A stretch of 64,000 nt of DNA, taken from contig NC_081182.1 of the NCBI RefSeq assembly GCF_029867415.1, forward strand, positions 45,090,535 to 45,154,534, given 5' to 3'. Below are positions 45,557 to 58,059 of the stretch, piece by piece. The notes below the pieces were generated by a model, which was not told the DNA's origin, did no database searches, and was given only the letters and a program-made list of their open reading frames with translations. Source of the DNA: Vicia villosa. Lineage: Eukaryota; Streptophyta; Magnoliopsida; Fabales; Fabaceae. The position numbers were made by a program, and so were the translations under genes. Within the stretch, counting starts at the first letter, position 1. The number at the start of each line of letters is the position of its first letter.

Positions 45557-45587
<31 letters not shown>

Positions 45588-46400
45588 TGATAAACTTAAT
45601 TTTTTTAATTTGACCTAACTAAAATATTCTTTAGTTATATGAATTAATATACAATATTATGTTATTTATATATTATAATATCTATAATTTTTATAGCTAC
45701 TAAGATTTAATATAAATATCACTCAAAGATAAAATCAATTAATCAATGAAATTTATTTATTAAAATTTGCAATAATATACCAATTATTTCCATATCAAGA
45801 ACATATGTGTGCTGCTTCATTATTTCAACAAACCATTCTTTAAAATCACGTTCAAATCGACCATAATGCTTGGATTATTATGGATAAGAAATTAAAAATT
45901 GTAATCATTAAATCAAAAAATTAAAAATAATAAATCAAAAGTTGCAATCAGATTAAATCAAAAATTAAAGTTGCAATCAAGTAAAATGATTATGATATTT
46001 AATTTTTTTATAGGTAAATGATTTATGTCTTTTCATTTCAAAACTCTTTATTTACCTAAACAAATATAATGTTTTTTCTTTACTCTTTGATTCTATTTTC
46101 TTATAAATTTCAAAATTATGTATACATTTTTAATTTGTAATATTTTATCTTTATTTTTTGTTTTGTTCGACCTTATAATAAATAAATATCAATAATATTT
46201 TATAAAACTAACTTTGTATATATTGATAACCTTAATTTCTTAATTTGACCTAACTAAAATATTCTTTAGTTCTATGAATTAATATAAAATATTATCTTAT
46301 TTACATATTATAATATCTACAATTTCTATAATTACTAAGATTTAATATAAATATCACTCAAACATAAAATCAATCAATTAAGATTTATTTATTAATATTT
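45240..46400. repeat. Tandem segmental duplication, two copies of about 0.5 kb
   Basis: Copy 1 (about 45250-45740) and copy 2 (about 45900-46390) share long collinear text, for example GTAAATGATTTATGTCTTTT, GTTCGACCTTAGAATAAATA against GTTCGACCTTATAATAAATA, and TTTAATATAAATATCACTCA. Copy 1 holds an extra AT run at 45560-45590. No coding potential was seen. Confidence 0.75.
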
Positions 46401-46744
46401 GCACTTAAAATATAAAAAATTAAAGTTCATTCTATGAATTAATATAAAATATCATGTTATTTACATAGTATAATATCTACATTTTTGACAAAACTTGCGC
46501 AAGCATAACTCAGTAATTTCAAGCAGGTTCTCTATTGTATATTGACACCAGCCAACTTGATTTCTACTTCTACAGCTCAAACTTTCGGGACAGTCAAAGA
46601 AGAATATTTAGTTCAAACGAATCGTATAGACGATGTTTTCTACTGTCTGCACCAGAAAAAAATCCAAAACACATATTAGGACAATATTTAATTTGTTACT
46701 AAAAAATAGAAAATAGGGATTGGAAACAACCCATGTAAAAAACA

Positions 46745-47046
46745 AACCATATACTATGGAGTGACGCCAATTGGTACTTCAAAATGATACATTACAAATT
46801 CAACCTGCAAATAACATGAAACGCCAATTAGTACTTCAGAATGATACACTACAAATTCAACCTGCAAATAACATGAAAGATATTTTCTATCAAGAAAAGA
46901 AAGAAAAAAATGTTAAATTCCGGTTTGTCCATGAATAGTCGTGGGAATGGCTGTAATTGCAAAAATAGTATAAACCAAAATTTTCCACATGAATAGTCGT
47001 GGGAATGGCTGTAATTGCAAAAATAGTATAAACCAAAATTTTCCAC
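46745..47046. repeat. Two adjacent short tandem duplications
   Basis: An about 60-bp unit with CGCCAATTGGTACTTCA occurs twice (46767-46880). An about 59-bp unit with TAGTCGTGGGAATGGCTG occurs twice (46937-47044). They lie in the proximal part of the Helitron. No gene is recognised. Confidence 0.8.
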
Positions 47047-47379
47047 GATTAGGGTTGATGAATATGATAGATACTGTGAAAGTATGATGGTTATATATAG
47101 TAATGATAAAAGTGTTTTGGAACGTGGAAGGTGGAGGGCTTGGAAGGCAGAAGGGGTTGGAAGGCAGAAGCATTATATGAGGTCATTAGTGCTGTAAGCA
47201 GTTGTGAATGTGAATGGCCAGAGAAAGTAAATAATTTGTAAATGCGAGATCATGAGAGGTTGGAGGTTTAAAGTTTAATCCTACAATGGGAAATGAATGA
47301 TGTGGAATTTTGTGAGAAGAGATGCTGATGTGGCATAGCTAAGAGATGAGGAAATGGTAGACTTTTCTTATATGATAGA

Positions 47380-49522
47380 TTAAAATTTATAGTCTACTCT
47401 CTACTCGTTTTTAAAATGAGACTATTTTATTTTTCTTAATAGCTCAAATACATTTCATAGTGGAAGTACATGATAAATCATACCATTACATCCATAAAAT
47501 AAAATCATTAGTCTCATGATACTGCCTAATTTATAAATGCGGTTCATTGTCCTTAAACAGTGTTATTTAGTCCCACCAACATTTTGTTTTTGCACCTAGT
47601 TGCAATTGAAACAATTAATACATATCAATAGATAATCACAATTATATACTCAAGTAAGGCTTACAAATTAAAAATAGAACATGATATTAACTTTATTATT
47701 TACTAAACAATGAAGTTTTTTTTAGTCATTTCCAACATATACATCTAACACAATGACAATGATTTAATTATTGAATTCAACTATATTTCAATATTTTCAT
47801 CCTTCACACATGGTTAATCCTATTTAGAATTAAAACCATAGTGGAAATTCGTGTTTCTTTTAGACACTAAAAATAATATAAATCATAGAAAATCATAGAA
47901 AAATAAGTTGATCAATAAAAAATAAAATCAACATAAATTAATGGAATTTGTGAGGAGAATTTGGATTTCAAGAGTGCAATAAGATAGAAAGCAATAAATC
48001 AAATTAAATTACCTTATCTTCTAAATTGTAATTCCTAGACACATCATGTAGTATCTTGTGTGATAATGCATAATTCATCTAACATTGGTTAAAAAAGAGA
48101 GATTGTTGTTGAGTTTTATTGGTATTTGCATGAGAATGGCTATAACGTCGATTTAAAGAGAGAAAGAGAGTCTATTATTGATTTTTATTTGTGTCTATCA
48201 ATTTATAATAATTCTATCAATTAACTTTCCATAATTATCATTAAGAAAATTAATTTTATGACATTATTTATGACTATGCAAAGAGTAACGTTAATTAATT
48301 TACTGACTATTAATCAAAGAGTAAGGTTAATTAATTTATTTATGAAAATGAAATGGATAGAAATTTTTTTTTGAATATTTATTAAGAAAATTAATTTCAT
48401 AATGATAAAATGCAAAGTTTAACGTTTAAAGAATAATTATATAATGATGGGAAATCAATTTTGTAACTATATGATGTTAAATGTCCATTATTTTTATTGT
48501 GAAAAACTTAAAATTAATTCACTATACATTTATAAATAAGAAAAAAAATATTCCAAAAATATATATTAATTTTAATTTTTTATAGGTTTTATTTTTATTT
48601 TATTAGATACGCTTAATAATTGGAATGGAATGTAAATATATTTCTAAGTTTTATTTATTAAATTTACAATTGGAATTAGATGAAATTGGAATAAAAATAT
48701 GATTATGAAATTACTATTATTTTTCATAACTAAGTTATGATACATAGAAATAATAATAATAAATATATTTATTACTATTTATTTATTATCTATTATGATA
48801 TAGAAAAAATTTATTTGATAAATTTATTTTGAAAAAAAGTTTTTAATATGAATTTTAAAAACTATTGTACTAACTTAATTAAATAATTTTTTTTGTTATA
48901 TTTCATAATTAAAATTTAAATTATAAAAAATTAAATATATGACTTAGTTACTAAATAAAATAGAGATAAAATCTTCTTATGATGTTAATAAACTAAGTGA
49001 AAAATTCTTTTTATCATAATTAGTTATTAAAACAAATTATATATATTTGAGAGTTACAAAATATTAAATAATAAAATATTATTAAAATATAAACATAAAA
49101 ATACATACGTATAAAACTTTTTTTATCTAATATTTTTATATTTTATAATTATAATATATTTGAGAGTTACAAAATATTAAATAATAAAATATTATTAATA
49201 TCATTAGAGGAGTAATTTGTAAGAATTTGAGTTAATGTAAAAATTAATTTTTTGTCCATTAATGATTAAACATAAATCTTCTTATTATTATTATTATTAT
49301 TATATTTAATTGGTAAAATTTAAATAATAAAATATTATTAAAAATATAAATATCAAAATACATACATATAAAAGTTAAAAATATATACATATAAAGTATT
49401 TTTATACTTTATAATTAGAATATATTTAAGAGTTACAAAATATTAAATAATAAAATATTATTAAAATATAAACATAAAAATACATACATATAATATATTT
49501 GAGAGTTACATATATAATTTGT

Positions 49523-49611
<89 letters not shown>

Positions 49612-49863
49612 ATACTTTATAATTGAAATATATTTTAGAGTTACAAAATATTAAATAATAAAATATTGTTAATTTGTTGTCTATTAAAAATTAAAAATTT
49701 AATTATTATTATAATTATATTTAATTGGTAGAATTTTGGGAGGTAGGATTTTGTGAGGATGACACATAAGCATGAGGTTATGTGAAGATGACACATAAGC
49801 AAATGCTATGTGAAGATGACACATAAGAAAATGTTAGGGTTGTCATCATCACAACCTTACATT
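47380..49863. other. AT-rich block with dispersed direct repeats
   Basis: No gene seen. A 65-70 bp phrase with GAGAGTTACAAAATATTAAA recurs at about 49050, 49150, 49430 and 49640. An (AT)n run lies at 49533-49608. At 49755-49830 the unit GAAGATGACACATAAGC is repeated three times about 30 bp apart. Confidence 0.6.
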
Positions 49864-49905
49864 TATGCAATTCTAGAACTTTAAAATTTTAAAAAGTTAA
49901 ATTAA
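49864..49905. repeat. 42-bp direct repeat, right copy
   Basis: Identical to 41307-41348. Beyond it the DNA continues TTTGAACCAAAACATAAGA, which matches the single-copy sequence upstream of mTERF copy C (27413 onward). This repeat therefore marks the right edge of the insertion. Confidence 0.9.
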
Positions 49906-50861
49906 TTTGAACCAAAACATAAGATGAGAATTTGGGCAAATTTGCCACTTGGCAAACCCACATCTCTTCTTCTATTTTTAACTCCTATAAATGGCAACTT
50001 TCCTTAATTATATTTTATTCCTATTTTTTTATTATTTTCTTTTCTCTCAATTAATAATAGTATGACCAGATACAAATAATCAAATGCATCATATAATTGT
50101 TTTCAATTGTTTTCTTTCACGCTTCCAACATTTTACTGTCCCCAATAATTCCATTTTCTATTCTCAATGCTCATTTCCTATTCTCAATGCAAACCCTTCA
50201 CTTCTATTTTCTCTTCTCCCAATTCCTAATCAACAACTATTATTTTCTCATTTCATTCATCTTCATCCTTCCTCTCTCTCTCTCTCCTCCAAAAAAACTA
50301 ATCTCTCATTCTACCTCCATCGCCATCTGCTTCAAATCTTCCAAACCAGAAGGAACTTTTCAAATCATAAAGGAAGCATCTGATTCTACCTCTCAACCAA
50401 AATCTCTTCTCTGATGCAAATGAATGGTATCATTATCGATTAATTGTGATGTTGTTCAAAGATGTAGTTGTAGTGTCATGCTTTTAAATTTCCCGTTGAC
50501 GTTGAAGATTTGGTTTATGTAGTGCGATTTAAGGAAAGGGGAGAAGGATTTATTCTTTGTCTTCTTCAAGTAAAGGTGGTTTGAAAACATAATGAGTTGG
50601 TGACAAATCCGACAACGAATCTATCATTACGTTATGCTATCAATTACTGAGGAAAGGTTGTTTGAAAATCTGGGCTTATAAAAATTTATCATTTGTTAAT
50701 AATCCCCAAAATTGCAAAATCTTAATCAAATTCATTCTCTGTGTTGTTAAATTTAAGGTCTTTTTGTTTTTGGAATGATGTGATGATTTTTTGGAAGATC
50801 TTTATCTATAAAGGTCTTAATCTCTTTATGTATAAAGGTCTTAAACTCTTTTGTTTTATGA
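49906..50861 (+). other. Spacer with a possible first exon of an unidentified plastid-type protein
   Basis: On the plus strand 50188-50414 reads MQTLHFYFLFSQFLINNYYF onward and then SIAICFKSSKPEGTFQIIKE before a stop. The Ser/Lys-rich pattern after a hydrophobic start could be a transit peptide. I do not recognise it, and no later exons are seen before the retroelement. The other parts show no gene. Confidence 0.3.
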
Positions 50862-50866
50862 GTTGC

Positions 50867-53866
50867 TGTCATACCCCAAAATTTGTCAATCATATTTCAA
50901 TATATTTTGACTCATATGATCTTCAGTTACTAAAGCATATGCCAGAATTGGGCACACTCACTTATCAAATCATTACACAAGGGCACATGGATTGGATTCT
51001 TGCAATCGTAAATCAACATTGGAGCTCAATCAAGTCATATAAGTGTGATTGGAGAAAGATTGAACCAAATAAAGAAAGATTGAATGCAAATTTTTAAATC
51101 AATATTTTTATAATTTGTGAATGGATTCTTTCCAAAATGGTTTAACCTAATATCCTCTACTATATATATGCCACAGGATCAGAGCATTAGGACACGAATT
51201 CGAGCCTCCAAGAACACACTCAAAAGTCTCAAAAATTTCACAAACTAGGGCTACGAGATTGTGGAAGAAACAACCACTTTTGATTCAAACCAAAGCCATA
51301 TTTCTCCTTCTGGGGTAAAGTAGAGTAAGTATGGACTAATGCACGAGTCTCATATCACGTATTACTCATATCTCCTTGTTCATTCACATGTTTCTTAATT
51401 TTTCGTTTTGTATGCATGTTAATGTTTTAATGGAATTTGGTGGTTTTTGTGAGTTTTGGGCGTGATTTAGAGCAGATCCATACCTTTAGATCGAAGCTTC
51501 TACGCAAGGATACAAAGACACCATTGTTAGGGCTCCAATGGTGAAAACCTTCGTTCTCCTTGTTCCAGGTCGTTTCAGCCTTGTACGACGCCCTTAATGG
51601 ATTCAGAACATCCCAAATAGTGGATCTGGGTAAGTGTTGGGATTGGTTAACATTTTCATGGCAGGTTTCAAATTGCAAGAATGAAGAAAAAAAACCTGCG
51701 GAAAAATCCGCAGGTAAATTCACAGCTATGCCCGCAAGAAAATCCGCAGGTGCGGAGGTTGATGATGAAGACTGGAAACTTGGACCATTGACCGTGGCAC
51801 GTGTGATGATTTGGGTGGTTGGTCAGCGAATCTCCTTCTCTCTCCTATTCCCATCACGCGTGGAGTTATGTGTGTGGCTGATCAACTCTGACTGAATTCT
51901 CTCTCCACTTCTATTGGATGTCACACATCCATAGGGCCCACGCGTTGACTGAGTTATAAATTCCATTCACTTTTATTTTTATTTAACTTTTTCTGATCAT
52001 TTAATTTACAATGTATTAACGCAGCATAATTGGTGGCTTGAAGCAATCAAGAGTCTTAACAAGCCTGGGTTCGAACCATGGCTCTTTCCACAATTTTTTT
52101 TCTTTTATGTATTTTGGTTGGCAGATCCGGTACTTTCATCTCATGTGCACGTGTGACGCACCAGCAATACTGGCCAATGGATCGATGCAGTAATCAAATC
52201 CGAAGGCCTAGGACGCGCTTCCCTACCATACACCTTCAGGATTGCACCACACTGGATAACTGCGCCAGGTTCTTTATTTCTTTATTATTATTATTAGCTT
52301 TTATTTATTTAGTTTCTTTTCTTTGATTTCTTTTTTCAAAAAATAATAAAAAACAACAAAACCTTTTTTGTTTATCTATTTAATTTTAGGATTAGTTTAT
52401 TTAATTAATTTAGACTTAGTAATTTAATTAGGTTTTATTTAATAATTAGATGATTAGTTAGGTTTAATAATTTAATTAGGTTTTATTTAATAATTAGACG
52501 ATTAATTAAGTTTAATAATTTAATTAGGTTTTATTTAACAATTAGATAATTAATTAGATTTACTAATTTTAATTAATTAGGTTTATAATTAATTTTAGGT
52601 TTAGCCTTCAAACTTCGAAAGCCATAGATAACTCAAGGTAGGTGTTGTCTATTAACTGTAGGCTTATGTTTTTAGCCACAAGGTCGGTGTTCTCGTCCAT
52701 TTTTTAAGCTAGCATTTTTAGGCTTATACTTTTTCCTCTAATTTTATTAACTATAATTTCAACGATATTCTCATCTCATATTCCCTTGATTGTCGCATGC
52801 CTTTTTATTTTACTCATTTATTTATTTACTTGTTTATTTAAGCTATTTCCTTTATTTTAATTTATTTAAATTCTGCCATTTAAATTCTAAAAAATATGTA
52901 TAGGCTTGCAAGGTTTTTTTTGTAATAGTTAGGTTTTTATTTTCGCGCTCCATTCTTCCTGCCTTGTAATAGTTGTAGGTTTATTTTCTGCCTTTAAATT
53001 TCCGTATAATATAACTATTTTTTTAACTGCGTGGTTAGTAATCTAGGGAGTGCAAGCCTGCTAATAAGTTTAGTTTGCCTAAATTATAAGATAAATATAA
53101 CTGAATTGAATCACTTGATTATGCACCCACATACCTTTGGGGTAACCCTTCTTGTTGCCTTGTTGCCTGTTGCCTTGTGAATTTCAAAATAGTCAAGTCC
53201 CTCGATTCCGAGGATACCTAAAGCAAAGGTTGCCTTAATTCTTTGAAATCGTCATAAGATCTAGTCCCTCGATGTTGCCTCGGAAAAACATGATGATTGT
53301 CCCAATTGCTAAGGTATCCTTGCCTGTTGCCTAAAAGATTAAATGACTATTCTATCCTTCCCTAAAGACTACCTACTTCCACATGGTAGGGACAGTTTTA
53401 TGGCGAACGATAATCTTCGATGACCCTTCCACATCCAATGAAAGGACTTCCTACCCACTTATGGTATGGATAGCCCCTTCACCTTGAAAAGCTAAAAGAA
53501 CCTTTCTTTCAAACTTAGGGTAGGTGCTCTTAAATGCTTGCTCCTTTCAAAATTTAAAACTATCTTTTCCCACTAATTTTCAAATACTTTCAAACAATGC
53601 TACGTTTATTTACAAGCTAAAGTCCTTAACAAAGTTTACTATTCAAACAAACAAAAGTGAGCTAAGCAATTAAGAGCCCATGGAGAACCATGGATACAAA
53701 GGGTGCTTACACCTTCCCTTTGTATAACTTACCCCCCGAACTCAAAGTCTTTTAAAAGGTTTTTTTCTGTTCTTCTAGCCTTTCTATAAATTGGATAAAA
53801 TAAAAGTCGGTGGCGACTTTTGCTATCCGCAACATTTCTAAAAGTCAGTTCTCCCACCGTATTACA
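50867..53866 (+). repeat. 5' LTR of the Ogre-like element (3.0 kb)
   Basis: It starts TGTCATACCCC and ends CCCACCGTATTACA. Compared with the 3' LTR it lacks about 0.8 kb near its beginning: the text jumps from about 50975 to GATTGGAGAAAGATTGAACC at 51049, which in the 3' LTR lies near 59850. A short unmatched piece (50976-51040) sits at the junction. It contains a perfect hairpin (51694-51715), a GGGTTCGAACC box (52067-52077) and an ATTAGGTTTTATTTAATAAT tandem array (about 52430-52560). Confidence 0.88.
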
Positions 53867-53889
53867 TAATTGACGATTCTGCTGGGGAC
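53867..53889 (+). promoter_or_regulatory. Primer-binding site, tRNA-Arg type
   Basis: Directly after the LTR, TTGACGATTCTGCTGGGGAC resembles the TGGCGACTC...CTGGGGA primer sites known for Ogre/Tat elements, with two visible changes. It primes minus-strand DNA synthesis. Confidence 0.7.
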
Positions 53890-55001
53890 ATTTATAAAAG
53901 AGGGGTTACCTTAAAGTTTAGGATCACTTAATGTTTGTTTTGCTTGCTTTACTTTTTCAGGGTTGTTTTGGAAATTGAATGGAAGATGAATCCTATACCC
54001 GAATTCGAGTGCACCTTGAGATAGGAAGTGGCATAATCATGGCGACCTCCTTCATGTATGTGGAGGATTGGTCAATATGAGAGTTCACGCTTAAGTTAGG
54101 CCTCTATGGGTGTTTGCATGCTTCTCTTGTATGAGGGAGGTTCGTGTGGATATCTGTGGGTGAGTTAGAGCTTAAGGACCTTTAGTTACCTTTAACCCAT
54201 ATTGGCCTTTAGGAACGTAGTGGGGGGACTATTCTCGATGTATGTTGAGGGCATAGTCGCTACCCGATACTACAACTCAGATAGGTTCTTTCTCAAAGTA
54301 TCATTGCATGGTATGTATGTATCATGTTCGAGGGTGCTTTAGAAGGACTGACAATTCTGGGTAACTTTGTAGAACCTGTTGGTGATTTCATCCTTATCCT
54401 TATAAGTACCTATTGGGGAAGGGTAGTTACCTAGTCAAACTTCATGCGAGCCTCTAAACATAAGGACACTTGTGTGACTTGCTTGTGTATGCTGCTAACC
54501 TTTTGATTTCCATGCAGGTGTTACCGTGGGACTTACTTGTCCTAAATGTCTTTTTCTTTGCCTGATGGATTGCATTTGCATAACATCATGACATCATGAC
54601 ATAACATATTAACTAACTCTTTCAAGGATCTTAGGGATTTAGGGCGCACAATTTCAGGTGCTCTTATCAAGGACTGAATTCCTAATCAAGGAGCAAGAGG
54701 ATTTACTTTCCTCTTGCCATTTTTCTTCCAAATCAGAGACACAATACTTATCAAGGGACAAGAGGATTTATTTTCCTCTAGCCGGGGGCCTTCAAATTCA
54801 GAAAAATAGGTATCCCGAATCGGAGGCGATGACCCACTCGATATGGTGAGCTTGAGTCTCAAAGAAGGACATTCAAAGACAAAGACCAAGATTCTTCAGA
54901 CGAAGCGGTGACCAATCATTTCCTAATGTCGCAAACTAAATTTACTAAAGATCCTTGAAAACATTGAATCTGCATTCATAACATCGCGTAACAGGTTTCC
55001 T
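53890..55001 (+). other. 5' untranslated region of the retroelement
   Basis: No open frame of note. 54700-54790 contains CAAGAGGATTTACTTTCCTC and, 65 bases on, CAAGAGGATTTATTTTCCTC, a short direct repeat. Confidence 0.5.
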
Positions 55002-55847
55002 ATGACGGGTTTCTCATCCTTCCTCGCTGTTTATTTCAGCATCATGAATCTCGAGCAATTAGTCAAAAATCTTCAGACTCAGAATAACCAATTCCAAGAG
55101 ATGATCCTTAACTTGTCCAAGGGGCAAGAAGAATTGAAGAAACTTCTGATCAAGAAGGAGAGGGATCAACATAGGCAGCAAGGTGGTCATGGTAATTGGA
55201 ATCTCAAACTTAAGCGTTCATTCACTCCGTTGCACATGTCGCTGTCTCGAGTTCTACAACAACTGCTCAATCAGAACTTGATAACCCCATTGCCTCCATA
55301 TTCATCTCCTACCGATCCTGCTCCTGGGTACAAGTATCATGCAAGATATGCTTATCATTCGAATAGTCCTGGTTATGATACAAAGGATTGTGGACCATTG
55401 AAGCATAAGATACAAGACTTAATCGATGACAAGATCATTGATTTCAATTCACCTGAGGAAACTCATATGGCTAATGTTGTGCACAATCAAAAGGGTCGTA
55501 ATGAACGCAACCAATCTGTTGGGGCAGTTTTGATCTCTACACCAGTTCCACAACAACGACGCAAGCCAGATGCACCTAAGCATCAATTCACTAGATCAGG
55601 CAATGTAACATCTGCTAAAGGCAACTTGATTACCGCGAGGGATCCTCCTGTGAAGCCCAACACTTCCTCTCCTCGATATAATCCTAGTGCAAGGTGTGCA
55701 TACCCTTCCAATAGTCCCGGGCGCGACACTAATAGCTGTTGGGCATTAAAGATTAAGATCCAAGACATGATCGATGCTGGCAAAATTGAGCTCAAGATTC
55801 TTGTAGTGATCACTGTTCCCATGCCTAATCATGACAAGACTGATTAA
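55002..55847 (+). CDS. Gag remnant of the Ogre-like element
   Basis: The 281-codon frame probably starts at the second Met (MNLEQLVKNLQTQNNQFQEM, 55044), which begins a coiled coil (residues 15-55). After RSFTPLHMSLSRVLQQLLNQ it carries the Tat-type gag block twice: residues 110-147 (YHARYAYHSNSPGYDTKDCG, LKHKIQDLIDDKI) and 224-264 (RYNPSARCAYPSNSPGRDTN, LKIKIQDMIDAGKI). In intact Ogre gag this block reads like a CCHC finger (C-H-G-H-C spacing) followed by LK..Q.LI. Here Cys/His are partly replaced by Tyr. Most of the gag capsid part is missing, and the frame ends in TDstop with no protease. It is likely non-functional. Confidence 0.7.
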   Translation: MTGFSSFLAVYFSIMNLEQLVKNLQTQNNQFQEMILNLSKGQEELKKLLIKKERDQHRQQGGHGNWNLKLKRSFTPLHMSLSRVLQQLLNQNLITPLPPYSSPTDPAPGYKYHARYAYHSNSPGYDTKDCGPLKHKIQDLIDDKIIDFNSPEETHMANVVHNQKGRNERNQSVGAVLISTPVPQQRRKPDAPKHQFTRSGNVTSAKGNLITARDPPVKPNTSSPRYNPSARCAYPSNSPGRDTNSCWALKIKIQDMIDAGKIELKILVVITVPMPNHDKTD

Positions 55848-57830
55848 GGTCTAGAAGGATGGACTATTGGTTCATTAACTTTACTTTCGTTTGCAAATTC
55901 TATCCCGTTTGTTTAAACATTCGACTTATGATAGACATCATCTGTTTTAATAATCATCATCATCAGTGCATTGCATATGTTTGTCTTGAATAAATTATCT
56001 TGTTATCACTCATTTAAACTGCATCTTTACTTTGCATATGTTTTGTGATACACAACTCTTGCTAAAGTTGTATGCCTTTTAAGGGAGGATGACGAAAATG
56101 ATACCACAACCTCATACAGTAATGCTTTTGAACGGACTATGCTGACGATGTACTGGCATTGTTTCAATTCCTAAATAGTGGAGATATAAGGATGTTAATC
56201 CCTCGTCAACCCCTTTGAGCCTAAGGAGTAGAAGTTTCTTTCACGTACAGATTAAACCCTTTAATCATAACCTGGGGCAGGGTAGTTACTCAGTTAACTC
56301 AATTATACTAGCCGTTATTTACACAAATAATGATGGGTCCCCGCAACCATTAAGTCAGACAGTCAATATCCACCGAAAAGAAGAAGAAAAAAAACTGTTA
56401 AGTCAAAACCTATGAAGGAGACTTATCAAAAATAAAAACATCCTGATGGCTGTAATCTCAAAATAAACAGTTCAGACAAAAGTTAGGGATAACAAAGTCA
56501 AAAAAGGAGGTTGCCACAAATCCTCGACAAAAAAATATTACAAAAAGGATGACTGCCGGTCCAAATTAAACTTCTGTTACTTTAACCATCATCAAATATC
56601 AATGTTACAACTTCCAGCTTTGCTAAGGCTTAAACGCAAGGTTAACTAAGCATAGGATCGAAGAACGTCATGAAGATTGAGATGGGTACAAATAAACTTT
56701 GAGTCGTTATCCTTTGTTTCTTAAACCGTGAACCAAGCCACGTTACAACCCTTGAAAGTCCTAAATGAAGCATGGTTAGTTCGAAAAGCATACGGTCACC
56801 AAAAAGGTATCCTGACTCCTTAAGGTTTGCCATAAATGCTAAGTTGATATCTTGTTTTTACAAACATCACGTTTTTATAAACATCACGCTTTTACATCTC
56901 CTTTTTTATGTTTTTTTTTTTTATAAAAAAAACAAGACATACATATGCATTGCATCTCATGAATTCATTATTAAACATATCTTGCTACATAATTTCAAAT
57001 GTTAGCATCAGGAAGAATTTACACAGGGTACAACTAATGACCAAAAGTTGTCCCGATAGACATATCACTTCAGAAGCAACGTCTCTTACGTATACAAGGG
57101 GGCATGGCATGGTTTATCCGATCGATCTGGGGCAATCAGGTCAAGATTCCGAGAATCTCTCAAGGATGCCAAACAATCAGGGGCATACACCCAGGTGCGT
57201 CTTAAGCTACTTCCCAGCCAATATGGGGCATTGTCCTAAGCCTATGATTACTAGGGGCATGTCACCTATAGTACACATCTCATAAAAGCCCTCGCGAGGC
57301 AAATCTTTCCAAAATCCCTACTAGTAGGGGCAAATCTAGGCAAGTCCAGTTGACACTTCGACCAATACTCATTGGTGCCTCAATCAATACGAGTCCAGGA
57401 ATGGCAAGTGCTATAATCACTGGGGGCAATATTCAAGGCATCCATGGTTTCCTACAGTGCCAAGCTCACAAGGATCATATCCCCACAAAGTTATCCTCAA
57501 GAAGATATCTCCAATGTTCTCTTCCCGATAGATACTTAGTTCCCCAACAGAGTTTACATCTTCAGCACTGTCGGTTGTCCGATACTTCTGTTTTTTCTAA
57601 ACGAGGTTATTCAAATCTCCTATCCCAAGTCAGGGTGCATCAAGGATCAATCATCCAAATGGCTCTCACCCCCAAGAAGAAATCATAAATCCTCTGTTGA
57701 GCATCTTCAAAACAAGATTAGACATCAAAATCTTAATGATATAGAGATTTATTTTCTCAATCAAGAAAATCACTAATATACTTCAGATAGCATAAACCAT
57801 GTTATTCTCAAGAGATAGTTCAGAGATAAT
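55848..57830 (+). other. Internal non-coding region of the retroelement
   Basis: No conserved domain is seen. Phrases such as GGGGCATGGCATGG, GGGGCAATCAGG and CTAGGGGCATGTCACC recur at 57090-57440 as loosely spaced GGGGCA motifs, typical of gypsy 3' regions. Confidence 0.5.
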
Positions 57831-57834
57831 CAAG

Positions 57835-58030
57835 ATAATTATTTAGTTTTGATACTTAGTTCCGGGTATTCTCTATAGATAGTTCAGAGATAATCAAGAC
57901 AGAGATTTAGTTCTAATATTTAGTTCCGGGTATTCTCTAGAGATAGTTCAGAGATAATCAAGACAATGATTTAGTTCTGATACTTAGTTCCGGGTATTCT
58001 CCAGAGATAGTTCAGAGATAATCAAGAGAC
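57835..58030 (+). repeat. Tandem repeat of about 67 bp, three units
   Basis: The unit contains TAGTTCCGGGTATTCTC and AGATAGTTCAGAGATAATCA. It recurs at about 57850, 57920 and 57985, inside the Ogre-like element. Confidence 0.85.
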
Positions 58031-58059
58031 ATTCAAAGATCTAATTCTATCATCACGAA

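Larger units (their letters stand above)
41349..47379 (-). mobile_element. Non-autonomous Helitron (minus orientation), possibly two nested copies
   Basis: On the minus strand the 3' end shows a hairpin (arms 41357-41366 and 41370-41378) then CTAG at 41349-41352 followed by T. A second, perfect hairpin (ACCCGTGCG-TT-CGCACGGGT, 41788-41807) with CTAG at 41778-41781 and T lies 430 bp inside. The candidate 5' end is A|TCTATCATATAAG at 47379, followed by TTTCCTCATCTC and ATGCCACATCAGC, wording common at plant Helitron starts. No Rep/helicase frame is present. Which 3' end pairs with the 5' end is not resolved. Confidence 0.6.

Noticed and set aside
51427..51895. Open frames on both strands in the 5' LTR, repeated at 60234-60597
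   Set aside because: They lie in LTR sequence, differ by frameshift between the two LTRs and match no known domain.
52067..52077. Possible tRNA gene in the LTR (GGGTTCGAACC)
   Set aside because: Only a B-box-like stretch is convincing; no cloverleaf arms or A box at proper spacing could be folded by eye.
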